Shown piece by piece: positions 27,378 to 41,017 of a stretch of 64,000 bases of DNA. The position numbers were made by a program, and so were the translations under genes. The DNA comes from Rallus limicola (Eukaryota; Chordata; Aves; Gruiformes; Rallidae), in contig JAKCOZ010000059.1 in NCBI GenBank assembly GCA_022605955.1, forward strand, positions 1,612,001 to 1,676,000. The letters run 5' to 3'. How positions within the stretch are numbered: the stretch's first letter is position 1; each line of letters begins with the position of its first letter. The notes below the pieces were generated by a model, which saw only the letters and a program-made list of their open reading frames with translations, made no database searches and had not been told where the DNA came from.

Positions 27378-29872
27378 TGAATATAAAATGTCCCTGAATC
27401 TAGTCCACCCTTAAAAGTTTACCGTACACAACATGCTTCAAGATATTCAGTTACTGGATCACATATGCTAACAGCAATACACTGCAACCTTGTTAGTCAT
27501 GCCGAAGCAGCATTCCTAGTAGTGGTCATGGGTATAAAGCTGTAAGAACATGTTTTTGAAAGTTATTTTAGAAAATGTTTGTGCCACAAACATAAAATTA
27601 AGCTCCTCAGTATATTGATGTTTGTGCCCATGTAATTCTGTGAATAATTTTATAGAAAGCAACGTGACAGGGTGATTACTTTTTAAGACTTTGAGTCCAA
27701 GAGACACAATAGGCTACACTTTAAAAAGTAAAAAAAAAAAACTTCATTTCTCATGGTTTTAAGAAAGCCAACCAAAGTTAAGAATTGCTAATGCATGTAA
27801 TGCTGGCAGTTTAAAAAATGTATTTTTACTCTATTTTTGAGAAACAGAAGTAAAAGAAACTACAAAAAGATGTGGCACTTTTTTAAAAGTAAAAATTACT
27901 TTAGAATGTGTGTCCTTTCTTTGAGATTTTTTTTTCCCCATCTTATGGATTGCTTTTTCTAGATCATGACACTAATTGTGTCCTAACACAAACTGATGAT
28001 ATACCAAATGACATGTTTTTATTTACGAAGCTTTATGGATAGCTGTTAGTAAAATGCTTCCTATTTTCTAAATCAATTTTTTTCTCTTTACAGTGGCAAA
28101 GCAGCTTGATATTTCATAAAATAGTATTGTAACAATTTTTCACTATTTTTGCATAAAGTAATACAAGCTGCATTACAAAATAGCTTTCCATAGAAAATTT
28201 AGAAAAAGTGGTGGAAAGCCAAAAGCCATGTTTCAACTTCAGATTAATACTTAGCGCTCTTATACTGGGAAAATAACAGTAAAAATGTGTGACCACCATC
28301 AGTGTTCGGTATCAGCAACAACTGTGGGTCCATTGTTTTGACTGTTTCTTGATGTTCTTACTCTATCAAATTGTCCCATTTAAACATATAGCTCTGCTGC
28401 TTTGACTTCCTTCCTCTATTCGGTATCTGTCTGCACTTCCTAATGTTGGCACATAACAAGGAATTCTCTGTAGATACTAGGATCTCTTTCAGTTTTGTAG
28501 CCACAGTGAGCCTGTTACATTGCATATGTTTGTCAGTAATCTACAGCAATGTGTTTTACTCCAGTGCATGCAAAGCCACCTTCACAATTGGAATTTACTT
28601 TTACAAAACAGACCTTTTGAAGGCTTCTTGAATTGTTCCTCTTGGGTACTGTTCTCCTTGTGATAGGCCTGAAAAACAAAAACAAAACAAAGTAGCTGTA
28701 GCAGTTCCTCCAGGTGCTGACTCTCCCTCAAAAGTATCAGTGGTTCACTTTGTGTTGTGTTGTAGCTCTTCCATGGATGCTTTCTCTTGTTGCATACCTG
28801 CCTCAAAACACCTCTGCTTTTCCAATTTCTCACCAAATTTTTGGACGTTACTCACAATATGCTTCATGCGTTTTGAGCTGCAAAAGTGTGTCCCTAATCC
28901 GTGGGCAGTAAGATGGGGTAAGCTCACGGCATGTTTGGAAGGTGTGTTGTGAAGCAGCTCAGTATGACTGGCATGTGTACAAAGAGCATGTAGAAGAAAG
29001 TGATGAGTGTGTGGGAAACCAAATGCCACAAAACCTAATGTTCATACCTCACTTGTTTATCCTAAGTATGTTGATATCTGTCCTCACAATAATGTTGGTT
29101 CTGCTTACAACAGATTCTGTTGCTTAGCTGTATTGTCGTGCAGCTAGTCCCTTGCTTATCACAGCTGTCATGTTACTGAAGTTTCTTGGCATATGAAACT
29201 GTAAGCTTGTTGTATGGAGCTAGTCACGTGTCAAGCAGTTGACACCCTACATTCATAACCTATCTTGAATCAGTCTGAAGGCTACTTGCTCAAAGGTATT
29301 CTCAGAAAGTCCTGAAGTACCCAGCTTTTCGTATCTAGCAAGGAGGTTTTGTTACTTGTAAGGAGCACCTTGGTGTGTGGGGTTTAGGGCCTGTTTTTAA
29401 GAGGCAAGGCTTTTCCCTCCTAACGCATCACAACTTTGCAGCAAAATCTGTATTTCCCTGGGCGTGCATACGCAGTGTGCACCCAGTCTCTGTCTGTGTG
29501 GATGCTGTTAATGTTATACACTGCCAGACATAGGCTGGAAGCAAGGAGATAAAAGCTTATGAGCGCTCACAGAAGCACAACCCTCAGTTGCATCTGCTGG
29601 GAGATGTGCATTATGAAATGGCATGAGCTATTTATTTGCATACACCTATCCCTCTGTTTTCCCCCTTTTGCCATCTGACAGTGGCATGCTAGGCAGTCTC
29701 TTCCTCACCTAAAGGAGGACATTAGTCCTGCTTTTTTTCTGAACCAGGGCACCCAATAGGTAGTATGTGTTGCAAAAGGATGGGAAGCAGATGGAAGGGT
29801 CTCATGTGTTATAACTACGAGAGTCTGTGTGCTTGAGGGATCCTGTACACCAACACTTAGTATGTGTCTGTA

Positions 29873-29897
29873 AGTGAGAGAGGGAGGGAGGGAGGGA
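29873..29897 (+). repeat. GGGA-type purine microsatellite
   Basis: GA dinucleotides run into four tandem GGGA units, giving an all-purine strand. It is a simple sequence repeat and is likely polymorphic. Confidence 0.85.
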
Positions 29898-30271
29898 CAG
29901 ATTGGTTGTTGGCCTCCTGCAGTATTAGGAAGAATTGTACCTACTCAGTCAAGCATGTAACTCTAATATTGAGGAAGGGCATCCTGCCTAATTAGGGTGT
30001 CCCTGTTGATCCTGCAGGATGTTACTTATGACCCTCATCAAATCTGCATTCATTTCCTCTACAAAATATCACTCACTAATAACTTTTTTCTTTTCCTGAT
30101 CCTTCAGCTGCCTTCCTTTCTTTTCCCAACCCTGTCTTTTCTTGCTTGTGTCCATAAACCCAGTGCCAGCCGAGACCTATTCCTTCCAGTCTTCTAAAGA
30201 AAGCATTAGGCTAAACCAGGCACACTTAGTATGTATATCCACATTTTTGGAGTGGGCAGGAGAACAAGATT

Positions 30272-30484
30272 CAGATTAGAGAGGAGGAAATGTTTTCCAA
30301 CAGTGAGGATACTGAGATACGCTTCTCTGGGTAAGTGGTCTCACCGTGACTGGAGGGCTTTAAAAACACTTTCGATTAATTTTCACCAAAAGTGCTGTAA
30401 GGTGTAGTTGACCCTGTTTTGGCTGGAAGTTGCACCTGGTGATCTTGCAAGATCCTTTGCATTGTTGTTATTCTTCAATTCTAG
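30272..30484 (+). mobile_element. Old CR1-like 3'-end fragment
   Basis: The order of blocks follows the 3' end of older avian CR1 families: a region like the AGGAA-ATT-TTC-ACAGTGAGG block near 30,285-30,312, a degraded gagata..ttctctggg block, then gctggaagttgcacctggtgatctt.caagatcc at 30,422-30,455. It finishes in a degraded ATTCT..ATTCT terminal repeat (30,470-30,484). It is about 20-30% diverged by eye and has no usable frame. The orientation is inferred from the terminal repeat. Confidence 0.7.
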
Positions 30485-32550
30485 CACTTTAAATACTGCA
30501 GGTTCAACTTCCTGCCTTGTTAGGACTTGAGGGGTGGGGAGTATAAAAGGAATTAATATAGCTGATTAATTTTGTAGTGACACCTGCTGGTACTTCCAGG
30601 TAGCATTTAAGGTGCAGCTGTACCTTAGCTTGAACCCCTACACATGCTTCTCTGAGAGCCCTTCAGTGAACAGCATCCTCCAGCTTCCCTGCCGTATGTT
30701 CGGGAGCTGGTTCCCTAGTGGCTTTACAAAGGCAGTGCCAGAAAGCAGGCTGAGGGCACTCAGCTCTCCCACCATCTCATCTGCCCTTTTGGCAAAGAAT
30801 TGAGGCTACTAGTGTTTTTCCCATGCCCTTTAAATAAGCAAGGGTTTCAAGCATGCCAAGCTGTGTTCATTACAAACCAGTCTTCCTGCTGCGGGGATCT
30901 TTTTGGGACAGGGAGTCACTTCAGGGTCTAGCACTGTGCTGTACATGTCACATGCTGAATGCCATGCATTGTGCAATAAGAGAGTGCTGTACGTTCCCTG
31001 TGTCAAATTGCAAGTCAGATAATGCTTTCCACCTACATTCCCCTTCCCATTTCAACTTGAGAGATCTTTCAATTACTTTTCTAAAGATTTATGAAGGGTT
31101 AAAGGGGAACTATTAAATGTTTGTTGTAGTCCACTCCTCAGCTGCCTACAGCTGAGCAGGGAGAGGGTGAGCTATCTGTATTGCTTCATTTGAATGGTGA
31201 AGTGCTCTGAGATCTCTGGGAGGTGAAAAGCATTCCAGCAAATCACACCCTTAGAATGTTTCATCAACAATTCTGAAATAATGTCTGGATTTAATCTTAG
31301 TGGAAGAACTTGGAGATCTCGACTGTACGCTATGGGTCTGAAGCAAGAGAAGATGCAGGTAATAAAGAAAGGTCAGTCTAAGCTAACAGGCCCAGCACCC
31401 AATCAAATCTTGTGTGCTGCCTTTTCCTCTTCATGTTCATATTTTTGCTTTTGTTTGTTCCCGGATAATTTTTTATTGAATTGGAGGTTTTCCCTGTGTT
31501 TCTTCCAACCCATTTCTAAAGCTGTTATGAATGAGCTGAAAATCCTCTCTCTCTCTTTTTCATCCCAAGTATCTGCAAAGAGACTAGTGATCAAACCTCA
31601 CATCCAAAATAATTATGGCACGGGGAATTCCTAGTATTCTTGTATGAAATAAGGCCTTCACTGTCTCTATTTTTAAAGCCCTGCTTTGCAAAGAACTAAG
31701 GCTTGTAATTAAGGGAAACAAACATGCAGATTTGATTTAGCAGAAAGCGGTTAGCTGGGATGGCAGCAGCTTTGCCCTTGCAAACCCCATCATTTGGCAC
31801 CACTGGTGACGTAGTGGTGACTGCGGGGCTGGGCTGCAGCCCTTCTGGGCCACCTGCTTAAAGCCCTGCTTGATGCTTCTGTGTTTCCCCGGCTGGCGAG
31901 TCTCGGGGCAAGCACTGGAGAGTTTCTAGAGTTGAGTCGATAGTTGCTATTGCTGTTCTCTGCCAAGACTTCAACCTTCTTCTTTTTCTTCTGTTTTTTA
32001 AGCAGTTGTGCACATTGTTAATGACTCTCTGCAAATAGAAGTCTGTGTTAAGTTGGCACTAGAGTTTGTGCCCCGGAGTTAGTTCAGACACTAAACACAG
32101 CTGAAGGGGAACTCTGAGTTTCATTCTAAAATGTTAAGTACCCAGAGTTTCCTCTCTTCTTCTACAGGTGTCACAGCAAGTTATACCTCCTAAATGGCCC
32201 TGTTAGTTTGAGTTAGAGGCTTTTATTGTCATGACTCAGCTATTACAAGCTATATCTTGGTAATTCCTGTCTCATCTTCCCTTCCATTCTGAGGCCAGCT
32301 GATGGATGCAGTGATGGGGCCAAGTGAAATGCTGAGAGTAGTGCTCTCAGCACACTCTGACCTCTACAGGATCCAGTCTTTTATCTACTGGGATTGTAAG
32401 CTAAACTAATAGGTCATGTACATATTCACTGCACTTCATAAATAAAAAACAAAAACTTGTCAAGTTCAGTATCCAAAATTTAAGATATTTGTGAGAATTG
32501 GCTCAAGTTACTGAGCAGAGTGCCTAATATGATGTTTTCCTTTGAGCATT

Positions 32551-32606
32551 CTTCATACAAAAGTTTGTTGGACTTCATATAAAAGTTTGGTGTAAGAACT
32601 TACACC
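32551..32606. repeat. 22-bp tandem duplication abutting an inverted repeat
   Basis: Two 22-bp units beginning cttcata.aaaagttt lie end to end at 32,551-32,572 and 32,573-32,594, with about three differences. The second unit overlaps an inverted repeat, GGTGTAAG (32,589-32,596) and CTTACACC (32,599-32,606), with a 2-bp centre. A local duplication plus chance palindrome is the simplest reading. Confidence 0.75.
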
Positions 32607-34824
32607 TTAAGTCTAGAATAGCATTTCAAGCCTTTCTTGCCATGTCATCTGATTAGAGCTTTGTTTACTTCACATCAGAATATGCAAATACCCGTGATGT
32701 ATCTTTACAATGAAATGAGAAATTACCAGAAAGAAATTGCTGCCTTTCTCCCCTGCTCCTTCTTAGACAAAACCCACCTTCAAATCATTTCTCACCTGGT
32801 TGATATCAGTTGGGCTGACAAAGTAGAACCAGTGAGATCAGAAATAATTATAAAAGCTTAAGGGAAATCTGAAGTGTGCGTGTTCTCTGGAAGAAAGACA
32901 AAGCACATTTTCCAGATCACTGACACAACTGAGTGTATTCCATATAGGTTTTGTTAAAAGAAATATTTAAGAAAAAGAACCCTTCATCTTGTCAATTTGA
33001 TGGAAGGAATCAGAAGGATTAAAGTCTGAAAGTGGGGCAGAAGACAGGGATGTGGATTATTAAATGCAGAATAATTTTTGAAACTTTGCAGGATGGAAAA
33101 ACAAAATGTGAGAGGCCTGATTCTCTGTTGCACTCTGGTTTCTGAAGGGACTTGTGGTTGTGTGGAAGGTGCCACAACACAGTACTTACTGGACAGGCTC
33201 TGCTGGGTGAAGTGGACTGGGGTGTAAGTATTTCCAAGGCTAGAGCAGAGGAAGACATGGGTCCTCCAGCCTCAGGGTGGAGGTAAGAAGATCTGTTTCT
33301 GCTTCCGTGGGCCCGTTAGTCATGTTCAGTACTGCGTCCATGCATACTGGAGGCTTTCTTGTGGGGAAGCTGCCAACTCTTGGCTTCTCCCACCTTTGCT
33401 AGCAAGATGAGGGGAAAGGAATGTGATAATCCTGAGAGCAGAGGTCCTTGGAGAGTAGGGGCTCCATTGCTCCACATTGTGAGGGCAGGGACTGGAGCTG
33501 CTGAAGACAGAGACAGCAGGTTGGTCAGCAACCTTAGGATTTCTTGGGCTACATGTTTGGGAGCCATGCAGCAAACAGCTTTTCTCAGTCATTGTCATGT
33601 ACGGCACCCCTTGTAGAGCAGTTATCAGGCTGGAATAGAGCACTGAAGACCTTCAGATGAATGACTTCTGGCTGCTGAGGGGACCCCCCACATGAGCCAG
33701 CAATCTGGGGGTCAGTCTGACTTCTCCCGTTTGCCAGGCTGGCCCTGAGCTGAATAGCAGCTCTCGCACATCTCTTGTGACTGACTGCTCACACGTGTAC
33801 CTGCACAGAGAGGGCAGCGGTCTTGCAGTGGTAGGCTGGCAGGTTGGCTGAGTGTGGCCACATCACTGGCTGGGCGAAGAGCAAGCGTTGCTTCCGTTTC
33901 TTCCAAGGACGTGGGAGACTTCTGAGTTTGTGGAAACATAGCATCATAAAACCATCAGCGTAAAACAGGGCAGTTAATTTTCTGAAATGCAACTGATAGG
34001 TGGAGAGATTAAATTATGGTCCGTTTATTCTCTCACCACCTAAGTCCCAGCATTTTAAAATACCTCTAGGTGACATAAAAGTAGGTCTAGACTTTCTGTG
34101 AAATACTGATACAATTTTTCATTTCACGCTCTTTCAGGATTTCCACATCAACAGGTCGGGTTGTTTTTTGTAGCGCACGCAGACTAAAGCAGAGGTTAGA
34201 TGTATTGCCTTGTCCCCAGCAAAGAGGATTTGGTAGAGGTATGTGTTTGAACTTGTTTTTTTCACTTTGTGCTTCCCCTGATGTGTTAAGCTGCCAAAGA
34301 GCCCAGGCCGGGCTCCTTCACTGCTTCTGCAAAGACAGTAAAAAGTTTCCCCTGAGGACCGTTAGAGGTTAGATCTCTTCCCCCAGATTTTGATTTGCTG
34401 AATTCCACTTGTGCAGAAGGCAGAAGCTTTACTACACTTGGCAGACAACGGTATTTCCATTAACAGCTGAAAATAAGCAGTTATCTGATAACACTGATAA
34501 ACGACTGCCTTCTGGGAAGGGAGTGCATATTATTTAAGAGGCATTACCTGAACTGAATTACAAGTTGGGTAAGAACACCCCTCCTTTCATGTGAGTGGAA
34601 CAGAAGGGCACACTGCATTTCAAGTTTGCTGTATGGGATTTATTATTACAAAGGACTTGCCTTCACCATACTGTGGTACAATAATCACAAGAATATTTCC
34701 AAAATTCTTACAAACTGTCGCAAGGGGTACACATGGGAAGGGGAAAAAGATGCATGTTAGTAATGTTTTTACCACTTGTTTATTATATATTTAGAAGTAT
34801 GATTTTTTTTTTTTTTAAGAAGCT

Positions 34825-34851
34825 CAATAAAGAAGGTTGTTGCCTTTATTG
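34825..34851. repeat. Inverted repeat carrying AATAAA on both strands
   Basis: CAATAAAG (34,825-34,832) and CTTTATTG (34,844-34,851) are exact reverse complements, so a poly(A) signal word faces outward on each strand. A T14 tract lies just upstream at about 34,803-34,816. No converging genes are visible, so a bidirectional 3'-end role is unsupported. Confidence 0.6.
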
Positions 34852-35083
34852 AAGAAATTGCATGCAGAACTGCACTTTGGTAGTTTCACAAAGCAATTGG
34901 CATGCCACTCCCAGACTAAGATTTTCTTTGGTGTGATTTTTGTGTAGGGTCACATCTGAGGCCAAATACAGGTTTGGAACTTCTGTAAAGCTCAGGGACG
35001 GTTAGTTCCAAAGTTTGCTTTTCATCACTTCTCACTGTTTATATTGGAGCTATACTGCCAAAAGATCATGGCTAGCAGAGAGG

Positions 35084-35121
35084 CAGGATGGGCCATTGGT
35101 CTGATTCCATGTGGCACTTGT
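35084..35121 (+). mobile_element. Possible ancient CR1/L3-type 3'-end scrap
   Basis: The words gatgggccattggtctgat and the following tccatgtggca resemble the 3' terminal block of old amniote CR1/L3 elements, which read roughly ggtctgatccagtatggc. The match is under 40 bases with no terminal repeat, so it may be chance. Confidence 0.35.
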
Positions 35122-36810
35122 TAAATCTGAGCATAAAGAGCACTAGCATTTAAAATTAACTCTGAAATTTTTCCTTTCCTGCTGATAGCAGATGTGGACC
35201 AAAACCAAAATTCTAGAGACTGGTGACATTCAGATCAGCATTTTAATAATGGGATGAAACATGCTTTGCAATCAAGTTCAGACCACTCTTACGTTTGCGG
35301 CATGTTCTAGATACGTATTTTTGATGGGATCATGACTTGGCAACCAGTGCTATCTGACAACCTATATGAGAATGAGATTCAAAGCTTTTTCATTATTTAT
35401 ATTTTACAAAAGCAGTTACTCTTCCTTAACAAAATGAAAGGTTCTATATTGTTCTGGCTTCACCTTGTACAGACATTGAGACCCAGCAGGTTAGTAAAGC
35501 AGTCGGGGGTAAGTGGGGTTATTTAATTTCATGGTAGCATGTTATGTAGTTTTCTGTCCCTGAGGTCACTGGGGATGATGGATAAAAATGGCGTCTGTCA
35601 GAACATCAGGTACTCTTTCTCCCACTCTAGTGCCTCATTTGTATTGTGGGGGCTTTTTCCTGGCTTTGCTAAAGAATTAGTCATCCAGGTGAGAAAGTTC
35701 ACTTAAAAGCGCAGACCTTCACAGCAGAGTATTCAGCTCCTCAAGTGCACAAAACCTTGCTTACGTTCTGTCATTAAGTATCTTGCGAGTATTATGGGCA
35801 AGAGTAGGGTGATGGTCCTTGTTGTCTAGACAACACCCAGACCTGACATCTCAAATTCCTCAAGTAATGCAAACAGTTAACAGGGTTTCTTTGGTTTTTT
35901 TTCCTGTATTTTGCTCTGCAAAGAATTCTGTTATCAGCAGACAAAAACATAATTCTTGTGCAGTACTAGTCCCTGATTCTGAGAGGGGTTGTGTGTATGA
36001 TTAGATTTCAGAGGAGCAGCTTGTATATAAATTTAAGCAAGAATTTGTTACGGGACTGGAACTATAGTGAATAAGATGGATAGTACCCCTGGGATCATCT
36101 GATGAAAAGCGGTGTTATCTGTGTCACTCGTATCAGATACGTTGTTTTTACATGAATGCTGCGGTTGTAGTCGATTCATTTTTCTGATGTTTGGAAAAAA
36201 AGATACAAACCCTGGACGGCCTGAAAAGAGGATCAAGATATCACAGGCACTGCATGTAGATTCTTCCCTAGCACAGCTGGCTGACAGGTATTTCATGGAG
36301 TTAAAGGTCATACGTTCTCTTGTGTGCCAGGCTACAGTGTGCACATAGATCAGATACCTTTGATGTTTGCATTCACACAAACCACTTAAAAGTTCTTCCC
36401 ACAGACTGTTGCTGAGCTCAGAATTAGCTGGCTAGCTCAAATGGCACGACCTGATTTTTCTGTTGTGCTGCCCACTGCTGCTGGCTATTATTAGATTCCG
36501 ACAGAATTGTCCAAATGTTGACTGATTTGTGGCCAGAGCAGGCACGCTGTGAAGTGGATAGGCTCAAATAGGATAGTCTAAATAAAAAAACATCTTCTAC
36601 TTTCCTTGGGAGGTAGTGCAAAAGTAACGATTTGATTTCTCTCCGTGTGGTACAGGAACAGGAGGGAAAGCTGCTTTTGCAGCTCTTTTCTCACTGGAAC
36701 ACTCAGACTCATCCTCCTTCTATGAGCCCAGGACTGACTCCAGCCCTGGCATAACTCATTTGCCTCAATCAATGATCCATGTTATGTTCTGTGAGCTGAA
36801 CATCAGAGCC

Positions 36811-36846
36811 GGTAAGCTTACCAAGGTGGGCTTAAGTTTCTTAAGC
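36811..36846. repeat. Two adjacent palindromes
   Basis: GGTAAGCTTACC (36,811-36,822) is a perfect 12-bp palindrome. Seven bases later GCTTAAG (36,830-36,836) and CTTAAGC (36,840-36,846) form an inverted repeat with a TTT loop. Both share an AAGCTTA/TAAGCTT core in different arrangements. Confidence 0.8.
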
Positions 36847-38413
36847 TTCTTCCTTGAAGCATCCCTGAACGGTAGTTATGCAAGAAATGTGCTGTGTCTC
36901 CAGACAAAGGCTGAGCCTGCTCAGCATTGTGTGTTTTACATTTGACTTCAGCTGAATTGGGATTTCACTCTAATTGGTCTGTTCCCATGGTCTCTTTGTA
37001 TGTCATTTTCCCTGCAAACCAACTGTGAGGTAGCCACAACTTGAATGATGTAAGGTGTGTCATCTCTCTGGAGCATGTGTTGCATTTTGTATACTGGGTT
37101 CCTCCTCATTTGTACTCAGACACCACCTAGTTGCCTTCACACTCAGTAATTTTATATAGGGGTAAAGAGAAGCTGCATTTAGCATGAGCTAGAACGAGCT
37201 GTGTCTGGATGCTGCCAATTTCTAGATGAAGAACAGCTCAGCTAGAGACTGAGGGTTGGATGCATCTCTCAGAGCTAGTGGTCTATGCTCTTGCATAGTC
37301 AAGGGATAAAAGCAGCTAGTTCTACAGCATAACCTGTCTATGCCTGCTCAATTTCTGCCTTATGAGGACTTAAATCTAGAAATGTTGATTTCTCTCCTTG
37401 AATGAACATGGACTGTAGCCAGAGACCAGATATAGGTACTTGTTTTGTAGAGCTGTAATTTGGATAGACAAATGCCAGCTCATGTGCTGAGCAGGAATAA
37501 ACCTCCTTCTATGAATCACTGTCAGCTTTGAAAATGCTCTTGAATTTTTCCACTCTTCATTCATGCTGCAGCATCATGATGTTTCAATACTGGGGCACGG
37601 TAGCAAGTAGGATAAGCAATGCAAAATCTCATAACCCTACAAACTCCAACAGTTTTATGGACAAACTATCTCCACAATTGTATGAAAATAGTTATTACTA
37701 TGCATGTTAATTCTATGTTAATGACCTAGTTTTTTCTTAATTTATCCTCTACTATAGCTGTGCGTATGTAACTGAAACAGTAACTGCTAGGAACTTTATC
37801 TGTGGTTTTAGTTAGGGATATGTCACTGTTTGGTGACAGGGAGCACTTGTCATACATCTTAGTGCAAGCCAGTAAAATACCTTCTGGATCTAAGTTAGGA
37901 GGAAAAAAAAATGTCTATTTTTCTAGCACAGTGGGTTCTGTAGAAGTGTGTTGGGATAGTTCTGACTGCAACAGGGAGATTTTAAAAAACATTCTGAAGT
38001 AAAAAACTACTTCCTTACCCCCACACGCTGTATTTTAAGGGTCAAAAGTGAACTCAGATAGCTGCAGAAGTCTGCCTTTGTACTGCACTGCAATTGGTAC
38101 GTGTCCTCATTAGGAGGAAAAGTGATCCACCCAAAGTAGGATGTCAACTTAACAATTTTCCTCTTTCCCACGTACTTGTCTTTGAACAGAGGAGGGTTGT
38201 GGGTTTTTTATTGTCAAAGTCCCTCAGGATCATAGTTTATGAGAAACTTCATGCAAGTTTAAAACATATTTGAGCCTTTTCTTGCTGCTGATACTTACAC
38301 AAGGCAGGTTTCTTCAATTATTTAATCTCCACTCTGCCAGCAATGACTGGCTTCGTTTTTCTTCAGCTGTTTGGTTTTGTTGTCCTACTAAAACCCTGGT
38401 ATTGTCAGATTTT

Positions 38414-38551
38414 GCTGGGGTGTTGTGGTGTGTTTTTTTGTTTTTTTTTTTCCTGAGGCTCAGTAATTAAAAACCCACACAAAAACCCCAACTCCACCCT
38501 CCACACCCCCCCTCAAAAAAAAACCCCAACCAAACCACAAAGCCAAAAAAC
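38414..38551. repeat. Imperfect inverted low-complexity repeat (GT/T arm, CA/A arm)
   Basis: The left arm (38,414-38,453) is G/T with T-runs. The right arm (38,467-38,551) is almost purely A/C with A- and C-runs. The centre is CTGAGGCTCAG (38,454-38,464), itself a perfect 5-bp stem around one G. Read outward, the arms stay largely complementary for about 30 bases, so hairpin or cruciform formation is possible. Confidence 0.65.
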
Positions 38552-40997
38552 TCAACCTAAAGAAGAACCCAATCCGTATTTATCAAGTCACCTTCCCCTC
38601 CTTAGCCATTGAATGAATAAAACCAAATCTCTAGACATTTAATTCTAGTATCTAATGATATGCCAGGACCAAACATGTATTATGTACCTGATAAAGCAAC
38701 AGCCATTATAAGGTGAAGGGGATGGGTGTCAAGAAATGAAGGGTCTCTTCATGTTCTTGTTGCAGAACACCATAAAATAACAACAGGGACTGGTAAAGAA
38801 ACAGCTCATTTTTATGGGGAAAATGAAAACCCAGTTCATTGCACAGTCACATGGCTCTCATTGAGGGTTTAATAAAGACTCCCTTTACTGCTGGATCTTG
38901 CTATAAATAAGCAGATGGTGGTGATGTTTGGTCCAAATTGTTGTTTTTACATGCAAAATGTCTTTGGATAGCAAGAGGAAAGGTTGAATAGCTTTAAATT
39001 AAGCAATATAAGCATACTGTATTTTAAAAAGTAAAAAAAAAAAACCAAACCAAAAACAAAAGAGCAACAGTACTATCAGTATAAAATGCCTTAATGCCTG
39101 AAGTTATAGCAATGTTTTAAGGCCAAGTGAGAGAAGACATAGTTAAGATTTACTGTATTTCAATAATTGGAAACTCAGTGGTGTTTTGCTGATTTACAGC
39201 AACAAAGTTTTGCTCCTATGATTTTATTTTCAAGTTAAGACTTAAAATACATCATTTTACACCATAAAAAAAAAGATATGATAAGGTCTAGCAATGAACC
39301 TATTTTGGATGTTGCTGGCTGCACAACTTGCACCTAAAGTTTTATACTTTTAATATTCAGGTTACTTTTCAATCAACCTGATCAAGACCTGCTGTAGCTG
39401 AATTACTCCCTCAGCAGGATTTGTGCTGTAAGATCACTAGTGCCCTGTGTTGCAATGTAATCTCCCTTGCCTCTTTCAACACCTAAAAGCATGTACAATT
39501 GGAAAAACTAGGGCAGTGATGCTCAATCGATTGACTTCAGTCCTGGGCAGCAGTGTCTGCACAAGGAGGGTTTCATGCTATTGAAAAGCCATGTTAGATT
39601 TAACCCTTTTGCTTCTTTGAATTAATAATGTCAGGTGTAGATGTCTCTTAGATGCTTTTACTTCCAGGTACTGCACTTTCCAGAAGCATTCAATACCCAG
39701 TAGTTCAGAGAAGTGAAGGCAATAGCACAAGGAGCATTTGTCCTTGGAGCTCTAGCTAATCTCCTTGCCACAAGCACAAACCCAACAGCTGTGCCCTGAC
39801 CACTGTCAGGGTCCGTCTCAGCCCATTTCAAGGGGGACTTGGACCTTCCCCTCTCCCTGTGACACCACAAGCAGACTGGTTCTCCTGGTTCCAGGAGGCT
39901 CTAATCCAGAGTCTTTCCTGGGCAGCTGCCAGGCTTTCTTACAGACTCTTCAGTCAACAGAACTATTAGGTACAGATGCTCTTGGAGGAAGCTGCTCACA
40001 GCAACACATGCTGCCGGGCCCCTGCTGCTCTGGGCTTGCTCTGGCAAAGGATCACAGCTCCTGTGCCATAGGTGAGGTCTCCTTGTCAGTGTTTGTGGGA
40101 GCTGCAAGTCCAGCTCTGTGTTTATGGCAGAGGTCGTTGAGGAGTTCTTTCAGTGCTACTTTATCTTCTCAGAGTCATAATACTAACCTTCAAAGTGCTG
40201 AGTTTAAGCAAAATTAAGACCATCAGGAAGATCTTAACCTAAATCTAGAAACGCACTGGTACTAACTTCATTTTTAATCTTGGGTAGAGCCTGTTTGAAT
40301 TTGTGTGTTGCAGGGGTAGTTCTGTGTGCCTTAGCTGAACACTGAGGGATGAGCAAGAGCTCATGGCCCTATTTCGTTGCTTTGGGAGGACAAACTGAAG
40401 CTCTAAGAAGGATGCAGCAGAGGGAAGGAAGCTACCCAAATGGGACAGGAGAACTGCCCCAACATCCCTCTGCAATCTGTGGCTAAATGCCACATGTTGC
40501 TTTAGAGGAAGATTGCTCACAGCATCTTACGTTCTCAGACAGAGGATGGAACTACTTTGCCTGTTGAAAAAGTCCTCCCAAGCACAAGCCTTGTGACCCC
40601 TTGAGAAGGGATGGTGTTCCCTACAGCTGCTGTTTTCATTTGGGTAGTTAAATTCCAAATGAAAGGAAACTACTGGAGGGGAGCAGAAAAGCTGGAGTTT
40701 GTCCAGGTAAATATTGGCATGTAATAATTGCAAGCGAGCTTGTGTTTCCTTCTCTGGGAACGGTTCACAAATTTCATGTGCAGGTTTTGCCTTACCCACA
40801 GCTTAAATGTGGCTGCCTCAGGGGAAATATGGAGGTTATTTAATAGTGGCCAGCAGTGACACAAAACAACTTAGGGCAGAAAGAGAAGAAGAGCACCATA
40901 TTAAATTAAAACTGCACAAAGCTAAATTTAGGGAGACAGAATGTAATTACCCAACTTGGATCATGGCCAAGACACTGATGCTAACACCTTTATTATT

Positions 40998-41017
40998 AAA
41001 AAAAAAAAGGGGGGGGG
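40998..41017 (+). repeat. A11-G9 homopurine run
   Basis: Eleven A followed directly by nine G. It is a simple homopurine tract that is likely unstable in length. Confidence 0.85.

Larger units (their letters stand above)
15788..30271. other. Intergenic region, no supported gene
   Basis: No exon series with consistent phase, no RNA gene and no intact transposon is visible. Open frames reach at most 138 codons (17,196-17,612 on -) without recognisable domains. The region includes a possible retroposed 3' end near 17,757-17,782, an 11-bp-armed palindrome near 22,010 and a GGGA microsatellite near 29,885. A MIR-like 12-bp core, ggcaagtcactt, near 17,182 is too short to call. Confidence 0.65.

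Noticed and set aside
39765..40217. 150-codon frame on +
   Set aside because: No domain, no start or splice context, and overlapping frames on the other strand.
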